A stretch of DNA of 64,000 nucleotides, taken from positions 1,553,001-1,617,000 of the forward strand of contig NZ_CP071612.1 of NCBI RefSeq assembly GCF_017357245.1, given 5' to 3'. Of the stretch, positions 55,003 through 64,000 are shown piece by piece. A model generated the notes under the pieces. That model made no database searches and had not been told where the DNA came from. It saw only the letters and a list, made by a program, of their open reading frames with translations. The translations under genes were made by a program, and so were the position numbers. Origin of the DNA: Rhizobium bangladeshense. Lineage in GTDB: Bacteria > Pseudomonadota > Alphaproteobacteria > Rhizobiales > Rhizobiaceae. The stretch's first letter is position 1. Every line of letters begins with the position of its first letter.

Positions 55003-56262
55003 TCAGCCGATCCGTGCGCGGATGCCCTGGGCGAGCTTATAGAGTTTCGGACGCGCCTTGATGTGAGCCTTGCCGCGGGTGACGATCCGGTGCGCGGCGG
55101 CGGCGGCGACCCCGAACGGGGAGACCGGCAGGACCACGTCATAATGCGCGGTCTCAACGGGTGCCCAGGAACGCTTATAGCTCTGGTCGCCGAGGCCGAA
55201 ATCGAACAGCGCGACACCCCTGCCATGCAGTCCCGCGATGGTCTGCCAATAGAGAAATTCGCCGGGGCTCGTATCGGGCACAAGATCTTCGTCAATCGCC
55301 CCGAACTGGCAGATGACGTGGTCGCCCTTGCGCGAAATGCCCGAGATCGCAGCGATCCGGTCCTTATTCTCGCCCTTCAGCCGCAACCCATGCATCTGCA
55401 GCCCGAAATACTGTCTTCTATCATCCCGCTTGTCGATGAGGCCATGCAGGAAGCTCTGCGTCTCCGGATCGGCGAAGACGTCGGGCAGGCCAAGGCTTGC
55501 GAAGCGGATACTCTTCAGGCGGAAGAACACATCGAGCAAGTGGTGCTGTTCTTCCGACGTTTCGGGGATGATGTATTCGAAACCACCGACCGCTTCCAGA
55601 CGCCTCGACTGAACGCGGAATTTCTTACGCCGGCTCTTGGCGTTCAACTGTTTCAGCGTCTCGTCGAAATTGGAGAGCAATGGTAATTGATAAGCGTGGT
55701 TCTGGTTCTGCACCATCGGCAGTCCGGTGAGCGGGGTCTGCCGCCCCCGCCATTCCAACGGAATGTTTTGCAGCAGCAACAGATCAGCGTAACCCCTTAA
55801 GGCGTGCCGAAGCTGCCCCGCGAATTTCTCCGCGTCGATGCTCCCGCCGCTTTCGGCAAAGTTCCCCGAAAACAGACCGGTATTGATATTGCTGTGATCG
55901 GCAGCGATGAACTTCGCGACGGCCAATCCACGGGATTTGACGATCTCGATCGGCAGAATGAAGGCCGTCTCTCCGGCATAGGTGCCCGTGAGGATCGCCA
56001 GCGGCCGCTGAAAGGCTTTTACCCAGGCGGCGCACCAATCGTAGCTCTGATGAAGGGAGTGGAGATCGTCCGTCTCCAAGGCCCGCCAATCATCCTCCAG
56101 CGGCTGCATCGCATCGAATACCGAGATGTCGATTTTTGCCATGGCAAGTTTCATGCTCACCTGGCGTAGGCGTGAGATTGCCATATCGGCCAGCGCGCCA
56201 TCGTCTGACGGCTGTTCATCAACATCGAGCTTTTGCGTCTGCACGGGAACTTCTCCGGTCAA
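55003..56262 (-). CDS. CelD/BcsL-like GNAT acetyltransferase, UppA-like
   Basis: 419 residues. The Acetyltransf_6 (CelD, COG5653) pattern is visible: LEDDWRALETDDLHSLHQSY, DWCAAWVKAF, NAKSRRKKFRVQSRRLEAVG and GEFLYWQTIAGLHGRGVALF, DFGLGDQSYKRSW. Such proteins are tied to exopolysaccharide or cellulose modification. The first codon is TTG at 56262 without a clear ribosome-binding site; internal ATGs at 56181 or 56154 are possible. It is convergent with the Wzc-like gene (27 bp). Confidence 0.85.
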   Translation of the reverse strand: MTGEVPVQTQKLDVDEQPSDDGALADMAISRLRQVSMKLAMAKIDISVFDAMQPLEDDWRALETDDLHSLHQSYDWCAAWVKAFQRPLAILTGTYAGETAFILPIEIVKSRGLAVAKFIAADHSNINTGLFSGNFAESGGSIDAEKFAGQLRHALRGYADLLLLQNIPLEWRGRQTPLTGLPMVQNQNHAYQLPLLSNFDETLKQLNAKSRRKKFRVQSRRLEAVGGFEYIIPETSEEQHHLLDVFFRLKSIRFASLGLPDVFADPETQSFLHGLIDKRDDRRQYFGLQMHGLRLKGENKDRIAAISGISRKGDHVICQFGAIDEDLVPDTSPGEFLYWQTIAGLHGRGVALFDFGLGDQSYKRSWAPVETAHYDVVLPVSPFGVAAAAAHRIVTRGKAHIKARPKLYKLAQGIRARIG

Positions 56263-56362
56263 AATGCTGAACGGGAAGGTAGGTATGCGGGACGTATAAT
56301 TGGTTTAACGGCCGTCCATCGGCGAGGTTTTCCGCCGATCACGGTTATTCGGCCGTTAATGC

Positions 56363-56572
56363 TTACTGCTGGCGCGGCCCGGCCATCCATTTAATGATCA
56401 ACATTGCCGGCAAGACCCAAAGCAGGCCGGTCAGCAGGAAGTAGAGCAGGTGCCCCCACCAGGGGACGTTGCCGAGCGTCGCCACCGCGACCGTGTTCGC
56501 CACCAGCGCATAGACGAGCACGAGCACGATGATAAGGATCGTGCCGATGAATTTGCGGAGACGGACGGGCAT
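56363..56572 (-). CDS. Small membrane protein, DUF2842 family
   Basis: 69 residues. Two membrane helices ([20 protein letters not shown] and [20 protein letters not shown]) joined by the conserved loop LGNVPWWGH. This is the DUF2842 pattern of alphaproteobacteria. Function unknown. It is divergent from ctaA, its frequent neighbour. Confidence 0.87.
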   Translation of the reverse strand: MPVRLRKFIGTILIIVLVLVYALVANTVAVATLGNVPWWGHLLYFLLTGLLWVLPAMLIIKWMAGPRQQ

Positions 56573-56686
56573 TGCTTATCTCTTGTATGGGTAACGTGGA
56601 GCGGCGCGACGGCATGCCGCAAAGCTTCGGGGCTTGTTTTGCATGAGCTGGTGGGGCAAATCAACTGCCGGATAGAAGGAGACATC

Positions 56687-57790
56687 ATGGCCGTCGCGAA
56701 CCCCACCATGGAACAGGCGATCCTGACCGAAGTACGCAAACAGAACCGCAATCGCCGCGCCTTGCGGCTGTGGCTCGGCGTCGTGCTCTTGGCGCTCTTC
56801 TGTCTCGTGCTTGTCGGCGGGGCAACGCGGCTGACCAATTCCGGCCTGTCGATCACCGAGTGGAAGCCGATTCATGGCGTCATTCCGCCGCTGTCGGCCG
56901 CCGAATGGGAAGAGGAATTCCGCCTCTACCAGCGCATTCCCGAGTTTCAGCAGTTGAACAGTTCCATGACCGTCGACGAGTTCAAAGGCATCTTCTGGTG
57001 GGAATGGGCGCACCGGCTGATCGCCCGTGGCATCGGCGTGATCTTCGCGCTGCCGCTCCTCTATTTCTGGCTGACGGGGCGCATCGAGAAACGCCTGCGC
57101 TGGCCGCTTGTCGGTATCCTTGCCCTTGGCGGCCTGCAGGGTTTTATTGGTTGGTGGATGGTGTCTTCCGGCCTGTCGGTCCGCACCGACGTCAGTCAGT
57201 ACCGGCTGGCAACCCATCTCGTCATGGCTTGCCTGATCTTTGCCGGCTGCATGTGGATCATGCGCGGTCTCTCCCCTCATTCGGACGATCCGGCGCCGGC
57301 GCGCAGTTCGCGCGGCTTTGCTGCCGTGATCGCCGTTTTCGCGCTGTTCCAGATCTATCTTGGCGCGCTGGTGGCGGGGCTCGACGCCGGTTTTACCTAC
57401 AATACCTGGCCGCTGATGGACGGTGCCGTCATTCCCTCCGATCTGCTGGTTCAGCAGCCGTTCTGGATCAATGCCTTCGAGAACCCGAAAGCGGTGCAGT
57501 TCATCCACCGCATCGGCGCCTATACGCTCTTCGCACTGGTGCTGATCAACATGGTGATCGCCCTTCGCGCGGCACCTTGGACCACCCATGCCCGTCGCGC
57601 CGTCTTGCTTTTCGTTCTGGTTACCGTTCAGGCGGCGATCGGCATCGTCACGCTGCTGATGCAGGTGCCGCTTCACTGGGGGCTGCTGCATCAGGCCGGT
57701 GCGCTTGTTGTATTCGGTTTCGCCGTCGCCAACTGGCGCGGCTTTTACGGGGAATACCCGCACGAGACAATGATCAGCGAACGCGATTGA
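56687..57790 (+). CDS. ctaA: Haem A synthase (COX15/CtaA type 2)
   Basis: A 367-residue inner-membrane enzyme that oxidises haem O to haem A for cytochrome oxidase. Eight membrane helices are visible. Haem-ligand regions include [49 protein letters not shown] and [34 protein letters not shown] is the family N-terminal signature. ATG 56687 has AGGAG 5 nt upstream. Confidence 0.96.
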   Translation: MAVANPTMEQAILTEVRKQNRNRRALRLWLGVVLLALFCLVLVGGATRLTNSGLSITEWKPIHGVIPPLSAAEWEEEFRLYQRIPEFQQLNSSMTVDEFKGIFWWEWAHRLIARGIGVIFALPLLYFWLTGRIEKRLRWPLVGILALGGLQGFIGWWMVSSGLSVRTDVSQYRLATHLVMACLIFAGCMWIMRGLSPHSDDPAPARSSRGFAAVIAVFALFQIYLGALVAGLDAGFTYNTWPLMDGAVIPSDLLVQQPFWINAFENPKAVQFIHRIGAYTLFALVLINMVIALRAAPWTTHARRAVLLFVLVTVQAAIGIVTLLMQVPLHWGLLHQAGALVVFGFAVANWRGFYGEYPHETMISERD

Positions 57791-57812
57791 AAGCGAGAAG
57801 CCTTCATTCGTT

Positions 57813-58604
57813 CTATCGCAGCACGCCGTCGAGCAGCGGCATTCCGATGATGGCGGCGGCCCCAATCAGCACGTAGGAGGCGATGCGAAAGGTCCGCTCC
57901 TCGGCAAGCCCGAACAGCTTCGAGCCGCCAAAGAGACCGAGCGCATAACTCGGCAGGATGACGGCGGTGAGGGCGAAGACGGCGGGCACGAACAATCCGC
58001 CGATATAATAGCTGATGGCGCTGAAGACGGAGGAGATCGAAAAATAGAGCACGACATTCGCTCTGACCCGCGTGAAGTCGCTCTTGCCGCCTAGCCAATA
58101 GGCGACGACAGGCGGTCCGCCGAGCTGCACAGCGCCGCTGAAAAGTCCGGCAATCAGGCCGACGCCACTGCTGAGCGGCGCCGACGGCGCGCCTTGGTAG
58201 CGCCATCCCGATACGAGGAGCGCGAGCAGACAGATGGCGATGACCGTGATGCTCCAGCGCAGGAGCGTCGGGTCGAGAAGCGCAAGCAGCGCCGTGCCGA
58301 CCGGGACGCCGAGCGCAGCACCCGCCGCCATGACGAAGACTTCGGAGCGGTTGGCATTGCGCCAGGCGGGTGGGATCAATCCCGGGGTGGCGATGCCGTC
58401 GATGACGAGCAGGATCGGCGAGACCAGCTTCGGCCCGACGATGGCGCCGCCGAGCGGAATGAAGATCAGGGCTGCGCCGAAACCGGAAAAGCCGCGGGCA
58501 AGCCCGGCGATGAAGGCAAATGCCATCAACGCGTAGATGCCGTGACCGGGCAGGGCGGCGGCAAACCACGCCTGCATGTCGGCGACAAGCCTATCCAGCA
58601 TCAT
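57813..58604 (-). CDS. TauE/SafE family permease
   Basis: 263 residues with about eight membrane helices and the two internally similar halves of the TauE/SafE family (IAGLARGFSGFGAALIFIPL, LIAGLFSGAVQLGGPPVVAY). Predicted export of sulfite, organosulfonates or related anions; substrate unknown. It is convergent with ctaA (22 bp) and lies 4 bp downstream of argC. Confidence 0.9.
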   Translation of the reverse strand: MMLDRLVADMQAWFAAALPGHGIYALMAFAFIAGLARGFSGFGAALIFIPLGGAIVGPKLVSPILLVIDGIATPGLIPPAWRNANRSEVFVMAAGAALGVPVGTALLALLDPTLLRWSITVIAICLLALLVSGWRYQGAPSAPLSSGVGLIAGLFSGAVQLGGPPVVAYWLGGKSDFTRVRANVVLYFSISSVFSAISYYIGGLFVPAVFALTAVILPSYALGLFGGSKLFGLAEERTFRIASYVLIGAAAIIGMPLLDGVLR

Positions 58605-58608
58605 GACC

Positions 58609-59541
58609 TCAGCTGGCGAGCATCAGGTCCATGTTCTGCACGGCAGCACCGGAAGCGCCCTTGCCGAGGTTATCGAGCAGCGCCACCAGATTGACCTGGG
58701 AACCGCCCGGCGTACCGAAGACGAAGAGCTTCATCGTGTCCTTGCCCTCGAGTTCGACGGCGTTGACGCGGGGCAGCGCCTTGCTTTCGGCGAGCGGCAC
58801 GACGGTGACTATGTCCTGCCCGGCATATTGGGCGACGAGCGCGGCGTGGATGCTTTCCATCGTCGTGCCCTCGGCGAGATCGCCGAGATGCAGGGGCACC
58901 TGTACGATCATGCCTTGCGCGAACTTGCCGACCGACGGCGAGAAGATCGGCGCGCGGTCGAGCAGACCATGCACGGTCATCTCCGGAACGTGCTTGTGGG
59001 TGAGGGGAAGGCCGTAAAGGAAATGCGGCGCGCTGATCGCGTCCGGATGATCCGGATTTTCCATCTGGGCGATCAGCTGCTTGCCGCCGCCGGTGTAACC
59101 GGAAACCGCATTTACCGTGACGGGATAGCCATCCGGCAGAATGCCGGCGGCGCGCAGCGGCCTGATCAGGCCGACGGCGCCCGTGGGATAGCAGCCGGGA
59201 TTGGCGACGAAGCGGGCCGAAGCAATTTTCTCGGCCTGCTCCTTATCCATCTCGGCGAAGCCATAGGCCCAGCCGGGATTGACGCGAAAGGCCGTCGAGG
59301 TGTCGATGACGCGGACGTTATTATTGGCCGAAACCATCTGGACTGCTTCCTTCGACGCCTCGTCGGGCAGGCATAGAATGGCGATGTCGGCGCTGTTCAG
59401 CATGTCCTCGCGCATGGCGGCGTTGCGCCGCTCGGCCTCTGGAATGGACAGAAGCTCGACATCGCGGCGGCCGGCCATGCGCGTGCGGATTTGTAGACCC
59501 GTAGTGCCGTGTTCGCCATCGATGAAGATTTTCGGTGCCAT
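58609..59541 (-). CDS. argC: N-acetyl-gamma-glutamyl-phosphate reductase (short type 2)
   Basis: A 310-residue arginine-biosynthesis enzyme. The N-terminus [20 protein letters not shown] binds NADP; the catalytic Cys is in [13 protein letters not shown]. Further [14 protein letters not shown] and LTHKHVPEM. It is the shorter AgrC form common in alphaproteobacteria. It lies 62 bp after speB on the same strand. Confidence 0.95.
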   Translation of the reverse strand: MAPKIFIDGEHGTTGLQIRTRMAGRRDVELLSIPEAERRNAAMREDMLNSADIAILCLPDEASKEAVQMVSANNNVRVIDTSTAFRVNPGWAYGFAEMDKEQAEKIASARFVANPGCYPTGAVGLIRPLRAAGILPDGYPVTVNAVSGYTGGGKQLIAQMENPDHPDAISAPHFLYGLPLTHKHVPEMTVHGLLDRAPIFSPSVGKFAQGMIVQVPLHLGDLAEGTTMESIHAALVAQYAGQDIVTVVPLAESKALPRVNAVELEGKDTMKLFVFGTPGGSQVNLVALLDNLGKGASGAAVQNMDLMLAS

Positions 59542-59603
59542 TTTAGACCTGCGCTTTCAAGAGGTTCTGAAGGTTTCCGGATTCAATTTGCGAGATGGAT
59601 GAG

Positions 59604-60566
59604 TCAGTCGTGTGACGCTGCGATTGCGCGTCGCTCCGCATGAAGCCCCAGCATATACATTGCCACCGTCGCCCCCGCAATGGCGGTGATATCGGCATGA
59701 TCGTAGGGCGGCGACACCTCGACGATATCGGCGCCGCGGACATCGAGCTGATGCAGACGCTGCAGCACCGAGAGGATTTTGGCGCTCGACGGACCGCCGG
59801 CAACGGGCGTGCCGGTGCCCGGGGCGAAGGCGGGGTCGAGGCAATCGATATCGAAGGTGAGATAGGCGGGGGCGCCGCGAGTTTGAGAGATGATCGCCGA
59901 CGCGATGTCGCCGGCATTCATGTCTTCGACCTGATAACCATAGAGAATATTGATGCCGCAATCCTCCGGCGCATGGGTGCGGATGCCAATCTGGATCGAG
60001 CGGTCAGGATCGATGATGCCCTCGCGCACTGCCCGCGCTACGAAGGAACCGTGGTCGATGCGCCGCTCTTCGTCGAACCAGGTGTCCTGGTGAGCATCGA
60101 ACTGCACGAGTGCGAGAGGGCCGTGTTTGGCCGCATGGGCTTTCAGCAGCGGCCAAGTGACGTAATGATCACCGCCGAGCGTCAGCAGAAAGGCGCCGCT
60201 TTCGAGGATCGCGTTGGCCTGGCGTTCGATGGCAGCAGGCGTGTCCTGATGGTTGCCGTAGTCGAGCAGACAATCGCCATAGTCGATCACGGCCATGTCG
60301 GCAAACAGTTCGCGGTTGAAGGGATATTGCGCGTCGTTGTCGAAGACCGCCGAGGCGCGCCGGATCGCCTGGGGACCGAAGCGCGTGCCCGGCCTGTTCG
60401 ATGTGGCGGCGTCGAAAGGGATGCCCCAGACGGCGACATCGACGCCGGCAAGTTCTTTGGTGAAGCGACGGCGCATGAAGGACAAAGCACCGGCAAAGGT
60501 GGGATCGCTGGCAGCCGAAGTGAGGCTGGTCGCCGTGAAGGCATGATCGATGGTCCTGTTCGCCAA
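59604..60566 (-). CDS. speB: Agmatinase
   Basis: A 320-residue ureohydrolase that makes putrescine and urea from agmatine. Manganese ligands are complete: LGGDHYVTW, QFDAHQDTWFD and TFDIDCLDPAFAPGTGTP. Start is TTG at 60566 with AAGGAG upstream; the next in-frame Met is residue 31, inside conserved sequence. The family name could in principle also cover guanidinobutyrase-type enzymes. Confidence 0.9.
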   Translation of the reverse strand: MANRTIDHAFTATSLTSAASDPTFAGALSFMRRRFTKELAGVDVAVWGIPFDAATSNRPGTRFGPQAIRRASAVFDNDAQYPFNRELFADMAVIDYGDCLLDYGNHQDTPAAIERQANAILESGAFLLTLGGDHYVTWPLLKAHAAKHGPLALVQFDAHQDTWFDEERRIDHGSFVARAVREGIIDPDRSIQIGIRTHAPEDCGINILYGYQVEDMNAGDIASAIISQTRGAPAYLTFDIDCLDPAFAPGTGTPVAGGPSSAKILSVLQRLHQLDVRGADIVEVSPPYDHADITAIAGATVAMYMLGLHAERRAIAASHD

Positions 60567-60671
60567 GGGGGGCTCCTTCTCTGTGGGCGCCAACTTAGTC
60601 GCTTTCGATGTCGCCCTTATATCGCCCGGCCACCGGTCGCGACCAAGCCGCCGGTCGGCGTCTGCCTGATC

Positions 60672-60710
60672 CTGCCCCGAAAGGAACTGATGTTTCCTTT
60701 CGGGGAGCAG
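60672..60710. repeat. Hairpin repeat between speB and the MFS gene
   Basis: CCCCGAAAGGA and TCCTTTCGGGG form an 11-bp perfect stem with a 9-nt loop, extended by CTG / CAG with a bulge. No T-run follows on the minus strand, so it is more likely a dispersed palindrome or processing site than a terminator. The 223-bp gap has no other feature. Confidence 0.6.
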
Positions 60711-60789
60711 GTAAGGGGTAGGCGAGGTGCGCCGAGATTTCAAGCGATCCCTCGGTTGACCGCTCTGCCGCCATTCCGCAGCAGCTTCG

Positions 60790-61980
60790 TCAGATTGCCT
60801 TCTTCGGAAGCTGGCGCAATCCGGCCAGCGTTATCAGCGCTGTCGCGCCGGTGTAACCAGCGAGCGGCCAGACCGTGTCGCCATCGAGCAGAAATACGAA
60901 CAATGTGCCTGCAATACCGACCAGCAGGCTTTCGACGCAGAAGTAGAGCGCCACGGCCGTTCCCGCGGTATCGCCGAAAGCCGCGAGCGCTCCGTTGGCC
61001 GTGACGGCTGTCGCAAAGACAATGCCGACCGCGATGATCCACATCGGCAGGATGAGGCCGACAAGCGGCGCCTGCAGAAACATCTCTCCCGTGGCGAGCA
61101 TCACCGCGCCGAGTAGCAGCATCGCCATGCCTCTTGCGAGGCTGCCCGCGATGCCCCAGCATCTGACGAAGCGTTTGGCAAAGCGCGCCGTCACGATCAT
61201 CACCAATGCCACCGAGGCGAAGATGACGCTGAAGGTGATGCCGGAAAAGCCGGCTCGATCGATCAGGATGCGTGGCGCGGTGGAGAAGAAGACGAAGAAG
61301 GCTCCCATCGCCGCGCTGAAGCCGGCCGTGTAGATCCAGAAGGGAAAGCTCGCGAAGATCGGGCGCAATGCGATGGTTGCCGCCGCAGTAGTCGGGCGGG
61401 TTTCATGCCACCGCATACCGGCATTGAGAATTGCGACGATCGAGATCAGGCCGATGACCAGAAAGATCGTTTGCCAGCCATAGCGCTCGGCAATCACCGC
61501 TCCGACGATCGGCCCGAGCGCGGGCACAAGCGACAGCATGGATCCGAGCAGGCTGTAGATCACGCTGCTTTCCGGCCGTTCCGCGTAAACGTCGCGCACC
61601 GTCGCGAAGGTGGCGACCAGCGCCGCTGAGGCGCCGATGCCTTGCAGCAATCGCAGGGCAACGAACAGCGACGCGGAGGAGGTCCCGGCAAGCAGGAAGG
61701 ATGCAAGAGCAAAGAGCGCCGCCCCTCCGAGCAGCACGGGCCGTCGCCCGACGATATCGGAGATCGGACCGAAGACGATCTGGCCGACGCCGAGCACGAG
61801 CATATAAAGGCTGAGGGTCAACTGGATGACTTCCGGCGAGGTGCCGAGCGCCTTGGGCATCATCGGCACGACCGGGAGATAGATGTCCATGGCAAGCGAC
61901 GCGAGGACGTCGAAAGGAGCCATCAGCAACATGGCTGCAGGCATGGAATAATTCCAGGACGGAATTTTCGGATAAGACAT
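60790..61980 (-). CDS. CmlA/FloR-like MFS drug exporter
   Basis: 396 residues with 12 membrane helices. From the N-terminus (YSMPAAMLLMAPFDVLASLA, MDIYLPVVPMMPKAL, IQLTLSLYMLVLGVGQIVFG) through FATVRDVYAERPESSVIYSL, AGMRWHETRP, FFVFFSTAPRILI and ILPMWIIAVGIVFATAVTAN, it closely follows the CmlA/FloR phenicol exporters; length is close to FloR (404). Whether it exports chloramphenicol or florfenicol is not known. ATG 61980 matches the family start. It is at ordinary GC with no mobile element nearby, so it looks like a resident gene. Confidence 0.88.
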   Translation of the reverse strand: MSYPKIPSWNYSMPAAMLLMAPFDVLASLAMDIYLPVVPMMPKALGTSPEVIQLTLSLYMLVLGVGQIVFGPISDIVGRRPVLLGGAALFALASFLLAGTSSASLFVALRLLQGIGASAALVATFATVRDVYAERPESSVIYSLLGSMLSLVPALGPIVGAVIAERYGWQTIFLVIGLISIVAILNAGMRWHETRPTTAAATIALRPIFASFPFWIYTAGFSAAMGAFFVFFSTAPRILIDRAGFSGITFSVIFASVALVMIVTARFAKRFVRCWGIAGSLARGMAMLLLGAVMLATGEMFLQAPLVGLILPMWIIAVGIVFATAVTANGALAAFGDTAGTAVALYFCVESLLVGIAGTLFVFLLDGDTVWPLAGYTGATALITLAGLRQLPKKAI

Positions 61981-62282
61981 GGGTAAGATCCGCTCAAATG
62001 ATTTCATTCGGCGGCGATCTGTCTTTTCATCAGGATCTGCTGGGACAGATGCCGCAACAACAGCGCAGTTGTTGCGGCCTAGTTGTCTGCGGACTTGGTT
62101 GTTCCCATTATGCGACCTTGGCTGCGGGTTCGCCCGTTCGCGAAGCGCTTTGCCGAATTTCTATCAGCAGAACCGGGATGCGGCAATGGCGGCTGGCGCA
62201 GGCGATCCCAGGAGTTTCTTCAAACCAGCAAACAAAAAGGCCGGGTTTCCCCGGCCTTCGTAATTCCGTCTGTCCGAAGCGA
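61981..62282. other. Gap between rpsI and the MFS gene
   Basis: 302 bp. It holds the rpsI terminator near 62233-62258, a small CCGCAACAAC / GTTGTTGCGG hairpin near 62051-62076, and presumably the promoter of the MFS gene. A nine-codon extension of the MFS ORF to 62007 is possible but lacks similarity. Confidence 0.5.
62233..62258 (-). terminator. Rho-independent terminator of rplM-rpsI
   Basis: On the minus strand, a 9-bp perfect stem AAGGCCGGG / CCCGGCCTT followed by a T-run, 24 bp after the rpsI stop. Confidence 0.9.
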
Positions 62283-62750
62283 TCAACGCTTGGAGAACTG
62301 GAACGAACGGCGGGCCTTCGCCTTGCCGTACTTCTTGCGTTCGACGACGCGGCTGTCGCGGGTCAGGAAGCCGCCCTTCTTCAGCACCGAGCGCAGGCCC
62401 GGTTCGAAGTAGGTCAGCGCCTTCGACAGGCCGTGGCGAACGGCGCCGGCCTGGCCGGACAGGCCGCCGCCGGCAACGGTTGCGACGATGTCGAACTGAC
62501 CGTCACGGGCAGCCGCGACGATCGGCTGGCGCAGGATCATCTGCAGCACCGGACGGGCGAAATATTCCGCGAATTCCTTGCCGTTGATGATGATCTTGCC
62601 GGAGCCCGGCTTGACCCAGACGCGGGCGACGGCGTTCTTGCGCTTGCCGGTGGCGTAGGAGCGGCCGAGCGAATCGACCTTGCGGACATGGGCCGGAGCA
62701 GCAGCTTCGGAAGCCGTGCCGAGATCCTTCAGGGAGGAGAGGTCAGCCAT
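62283..62750 (-). CDS. rpsI: 30S ribosomal protein S9
   Basis: 155 residues. Core [40 protein letters not shown] and the basic C-terminus [11 protein letters not shown] that reaches the P-site tRNA. The N-terminal extension of about 30 residues is typical of alphaproteobacteria. It is 2 bp after rplM. Confidence 0.98.
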   Translation of the reverse strand: MADLSSLKDLGTASEAAAPAHVRKVDSLGRSYATGKRKNAVARVWVKPGSGKIIINGKEFAEYFARPVLQMILRQPIVAAARDGQFDIVATVAGGGLSGQAGAVRHGLSKALTYFEPGLRSVLKKGGFLTRDSRVVERKKYGKAKARRSFQFSKR

Positions 62751-62752
62751 GA

Positions 62753-63217
62753 TCAGGCGCTCCTTACGTTCTTTTTGTTGAGCGCGGCGACGTCGAGGGC
62801 GACCGGCTGCTGGGCTTCATGGGGATGGTTGGAGCCGGCGTAGACGCGCAGGTTCTTCATCTGGCGACGGCCGAGCGGGCCGCGCGGAACCATGCGTTCG
62901 ACCGCCTTTTCGAGGACGCGCTCCGGGAAGCGGCCTTCGATGATCTGGCGTGCGGTGCGTTCCTTGATGCCGCCGGCATAACCGGTGTGCCAGTAGTAGA
63001 CCTTGTCGGAATACTTCTTGCCGGTGAAAACGACCTTGTCGGCATTGATTACGATGACGTTGTCGCCGTCGTCAACGTGAGGGGTGAAGGTTGCCTTGTG
63101 CTTGCCGCGCAGGCGCATAGCGATGATGGAAGCGAGACGGCCAACGACCAGCCCTTCGGCGTCGATGATCACCCACTTCTTCTCCACCTCTGCGGGCTTC
63201 TGGGAGAAGGTTGCCAT
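62753..63217 (-). CDS. rplM: 50S ribosomal protein L13
   Basis: 154 residues. [40 protein letters not shown] and [20 protein letters not shown] are the L13 landmarks. Standard partner of rpsI. Full length. Confidence 0.98.
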   Translation of the reverse strand: MATFSQKPAEVEKKWVIIDAEGLVVGRLASIIAMRLRGKHKATFTPHVDDGDNVIVINADKVVFTGKKYSDKVYYWHTGYAGGIKERTARQIIEGRFPERVLEKAVERMVPRGPLGRRQMKNLRVYAGSNHPHEAQQPVALDVAALNKKNVRSA

Positions 63218-63530
63218 AGTGAATACTCTCTTTTGGGACCCTTGGCCCGAAGGCTGGAAGGGCGTTTCTTGTTGCTTGGATTGGCAAGCGCGAACGTGCC
63301 AAAAAGAAAGCAGCCCGGATAGGCTGCGTTCTGGCGCGGTGTATAAAGCGGATGTGACATAGGGTCAATATCGGGCTCTGCGGTCGCTCAAAAAAAACTA
63401 AAAGGAAAACAATGAGTTACTAGTGTGGTGTTATCATACCTCAAATTTGTCGCTTGAAAATCTGCCGAATTTGACATTTTTCACGTCGGCCTGCCCCTTT
63501 CGGAGAGCGCGCTTTGGCCGAGGGCGACCG
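63218..63530. other. Leader and upstream region of rplM-rpsI
   Basis: 313 bp. Between promoter and gene lies a leader of about 115 bp with a GCAGCC / GGCTGC hairpin near 63311-63327. Upstream, to 63530, sequence is AT-rich (near 63388-63480) and no gene is supported. Confidence 0.5.
63340..63368 (-). promoter_or_regulatory. Strong sigma-70 promoter of rplM-rpsI
   Basis: Minus strand: TTGACC (63363-63368), a 17-bp spacer, then TATACA (63340-63345). Near-perfect hexamers at optimal spacing for a ribosomal protein operon. Confidence 0.75.
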
Positions 63531-64000
63531 CTAATCTCCCAACGCACGCAGACATTTTATCACCTCCCGAAGGCCGCGTGTCAGATGTTTGTCGCGGCGA
63601 AGAACTATGCCGAGGCGGCGTGTCAGCTTCGGCTGCAGCGACGACGTCGTCAGGGGCCTGCCTCGGTCGCGCTTCACCGCCAGCCCCGGCAGGATCGACC
63701 AGCCGAGTCCGACCGCCACAAGCTCCTTGATTGCCTCGATACTGCCGAACTCCATCGCCGGTCGCATCCTGGTTTCCGGGGCGGCCAGCCACGCGTCGAT
63801 TGCCCGCCTCGTATTGCCGCCCTCATAGAGGAGCAGTGTCCTGTCGCGCATGAAGGCGGCGTCCGGTCCACCCTCGGGCACCGGGCTGCCCGCGGGGGCG
63901 ACGGCCAGCAATTCCTCCTCGTAGAAGGGTTCGATCTCCAGGTTCCGTCCCGATGCCGGCAGGGCCACGACGGCGATGTCGAGACTGTTGGCCTCCAGAT
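63531..64000 (-). CDS. LysR-family regulator, N-terminal part missing
   Basis: The visible 156 residues are the LysR effector-binding domain: DIAVVALPASGRNLEIEPFY, EELLAVAPAGSPVP, MRPAMEFGSIEAIKELVAVG, LGWSILPGLAVKRD and a C-terminal RRLGIVLRRDKHLTRGLREV. The DNA-binding helix-turn-helix lies beyond base 64000. Target and ligand unknown. Confidence 0.87.
   Translation of the reverse strand, partial: LEANSLDIAVVALPASGRNLEIEPFYEEELLAVAPAGSPVPEGGPDAAFMRDRTLLLYEGGNTRRAIDAWLAAPETRMRPAMEFGSIEAIKELVAVGLGWSILPGLAVKRDRGRPLTTSSLQPKLTRRLGIVLRRDKHLTRGLREVIKCLRALGD

Noticed and set aside
57745..58569. 274-residue minus-strand ORF parallel to the TauE-type permease
   Set aside because: Same strand but wrong frame: Arg/His-rich without membrane segments, whereas the overlapping frame is a clear permease.

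Overview
The window is about 61 % GC and reads as the main chromosome of a Rhizobium of the leguminosarum/etli group. The reasons are the near-textbook rhizobial gene orders (hemB / ldtR-ldtP; glyA-nrdR-ribD-ribE; plsX-fabH-ihfA-merR; bcsN-bcsA-bcsB-bcsZ; rplM-rpsI), typical small rhizobial families (DUF982, DUF1236, DUF2842), and a rhizobial palindromic mosaic repeat, here inserted inside a coding gene. No rRNA, CRISPR array, transposase or phage gene is visible. One tRNA, Pro(GGG), is present.

Layout. 1-7.3 kb: partial hemB, a small membrane protein, the MarR-type regulator ldtR with its L,D-transpeptidase ldtP, then glyA-nrdR-ribD-ribE (one-carbon metabolism, dNTP control, riboflavin). 7.4-15.8 kb: a surface-glycan and accessory block (a glycosyltransferase followed by rfbC-rfbB-rfbD-rfbA for dTDP-L-rhamnose, an AT-richer orphan, a GNAT, a cupin and a small secreted protein). 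This block separates ribE from ribH-nusB, which are adjacent to it in many relatives. 16.1-24.7 kb: housekeeping genes: ribH, nusB, the proton-pumping pyrophosphatase hppA, bamE, a CBP3-type chaperone, a YceD protein, plsX, fabH, ihfA and a MerR regulator. 24.7-25.0 kb: an unusual 352-bp element with perfect 32-bp inverted ends that fills the gap between convergent genes. 25.0-27.3 kb: a receiver protein and a hybrid histidine kinase, divergent.

27.3-37.8 kb: a complete cellulose locus (bcsN, bcsA with PilZ, bcsB, bcsZ, a TPR protein) in which the four genes from bcsA to the TPR gene overlap end to end, followed by a HAD phosphatase. 37.9-40.5 kb: tRNA-Pro, a methyltransferase and four small rhizobial ORFs. 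40.7-48.0 kb: a sugar-utilisation unit (ROK repressor divergent from a six-hairpin glycosidase and an ABC importer that lacks an ATPase gene) with a GNAT between. 48.0-56.3 kb: six genes (Wzy-like, hexose-1-phosphate transferase, GT4, Wza-like, Wzc-like, CelD-like acetyltransferase) whose content and order match the Agrobacterium unipolar polysaccharide uppABCDEF cluster and probably the R. leguminosarum polar glucomannan locus. Cellulose and polar glucomannan together make this a root-attachment region. 56.3-64 kb: DUF2842, ctaA, a TauE-type permease, argC, speB, a CmlA/FloR-like drug exporter, rpsI-rplM and a partial LysR regulator.

Gene functions rest on reading the translations by eye against known families. 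No alignment or database search was run.
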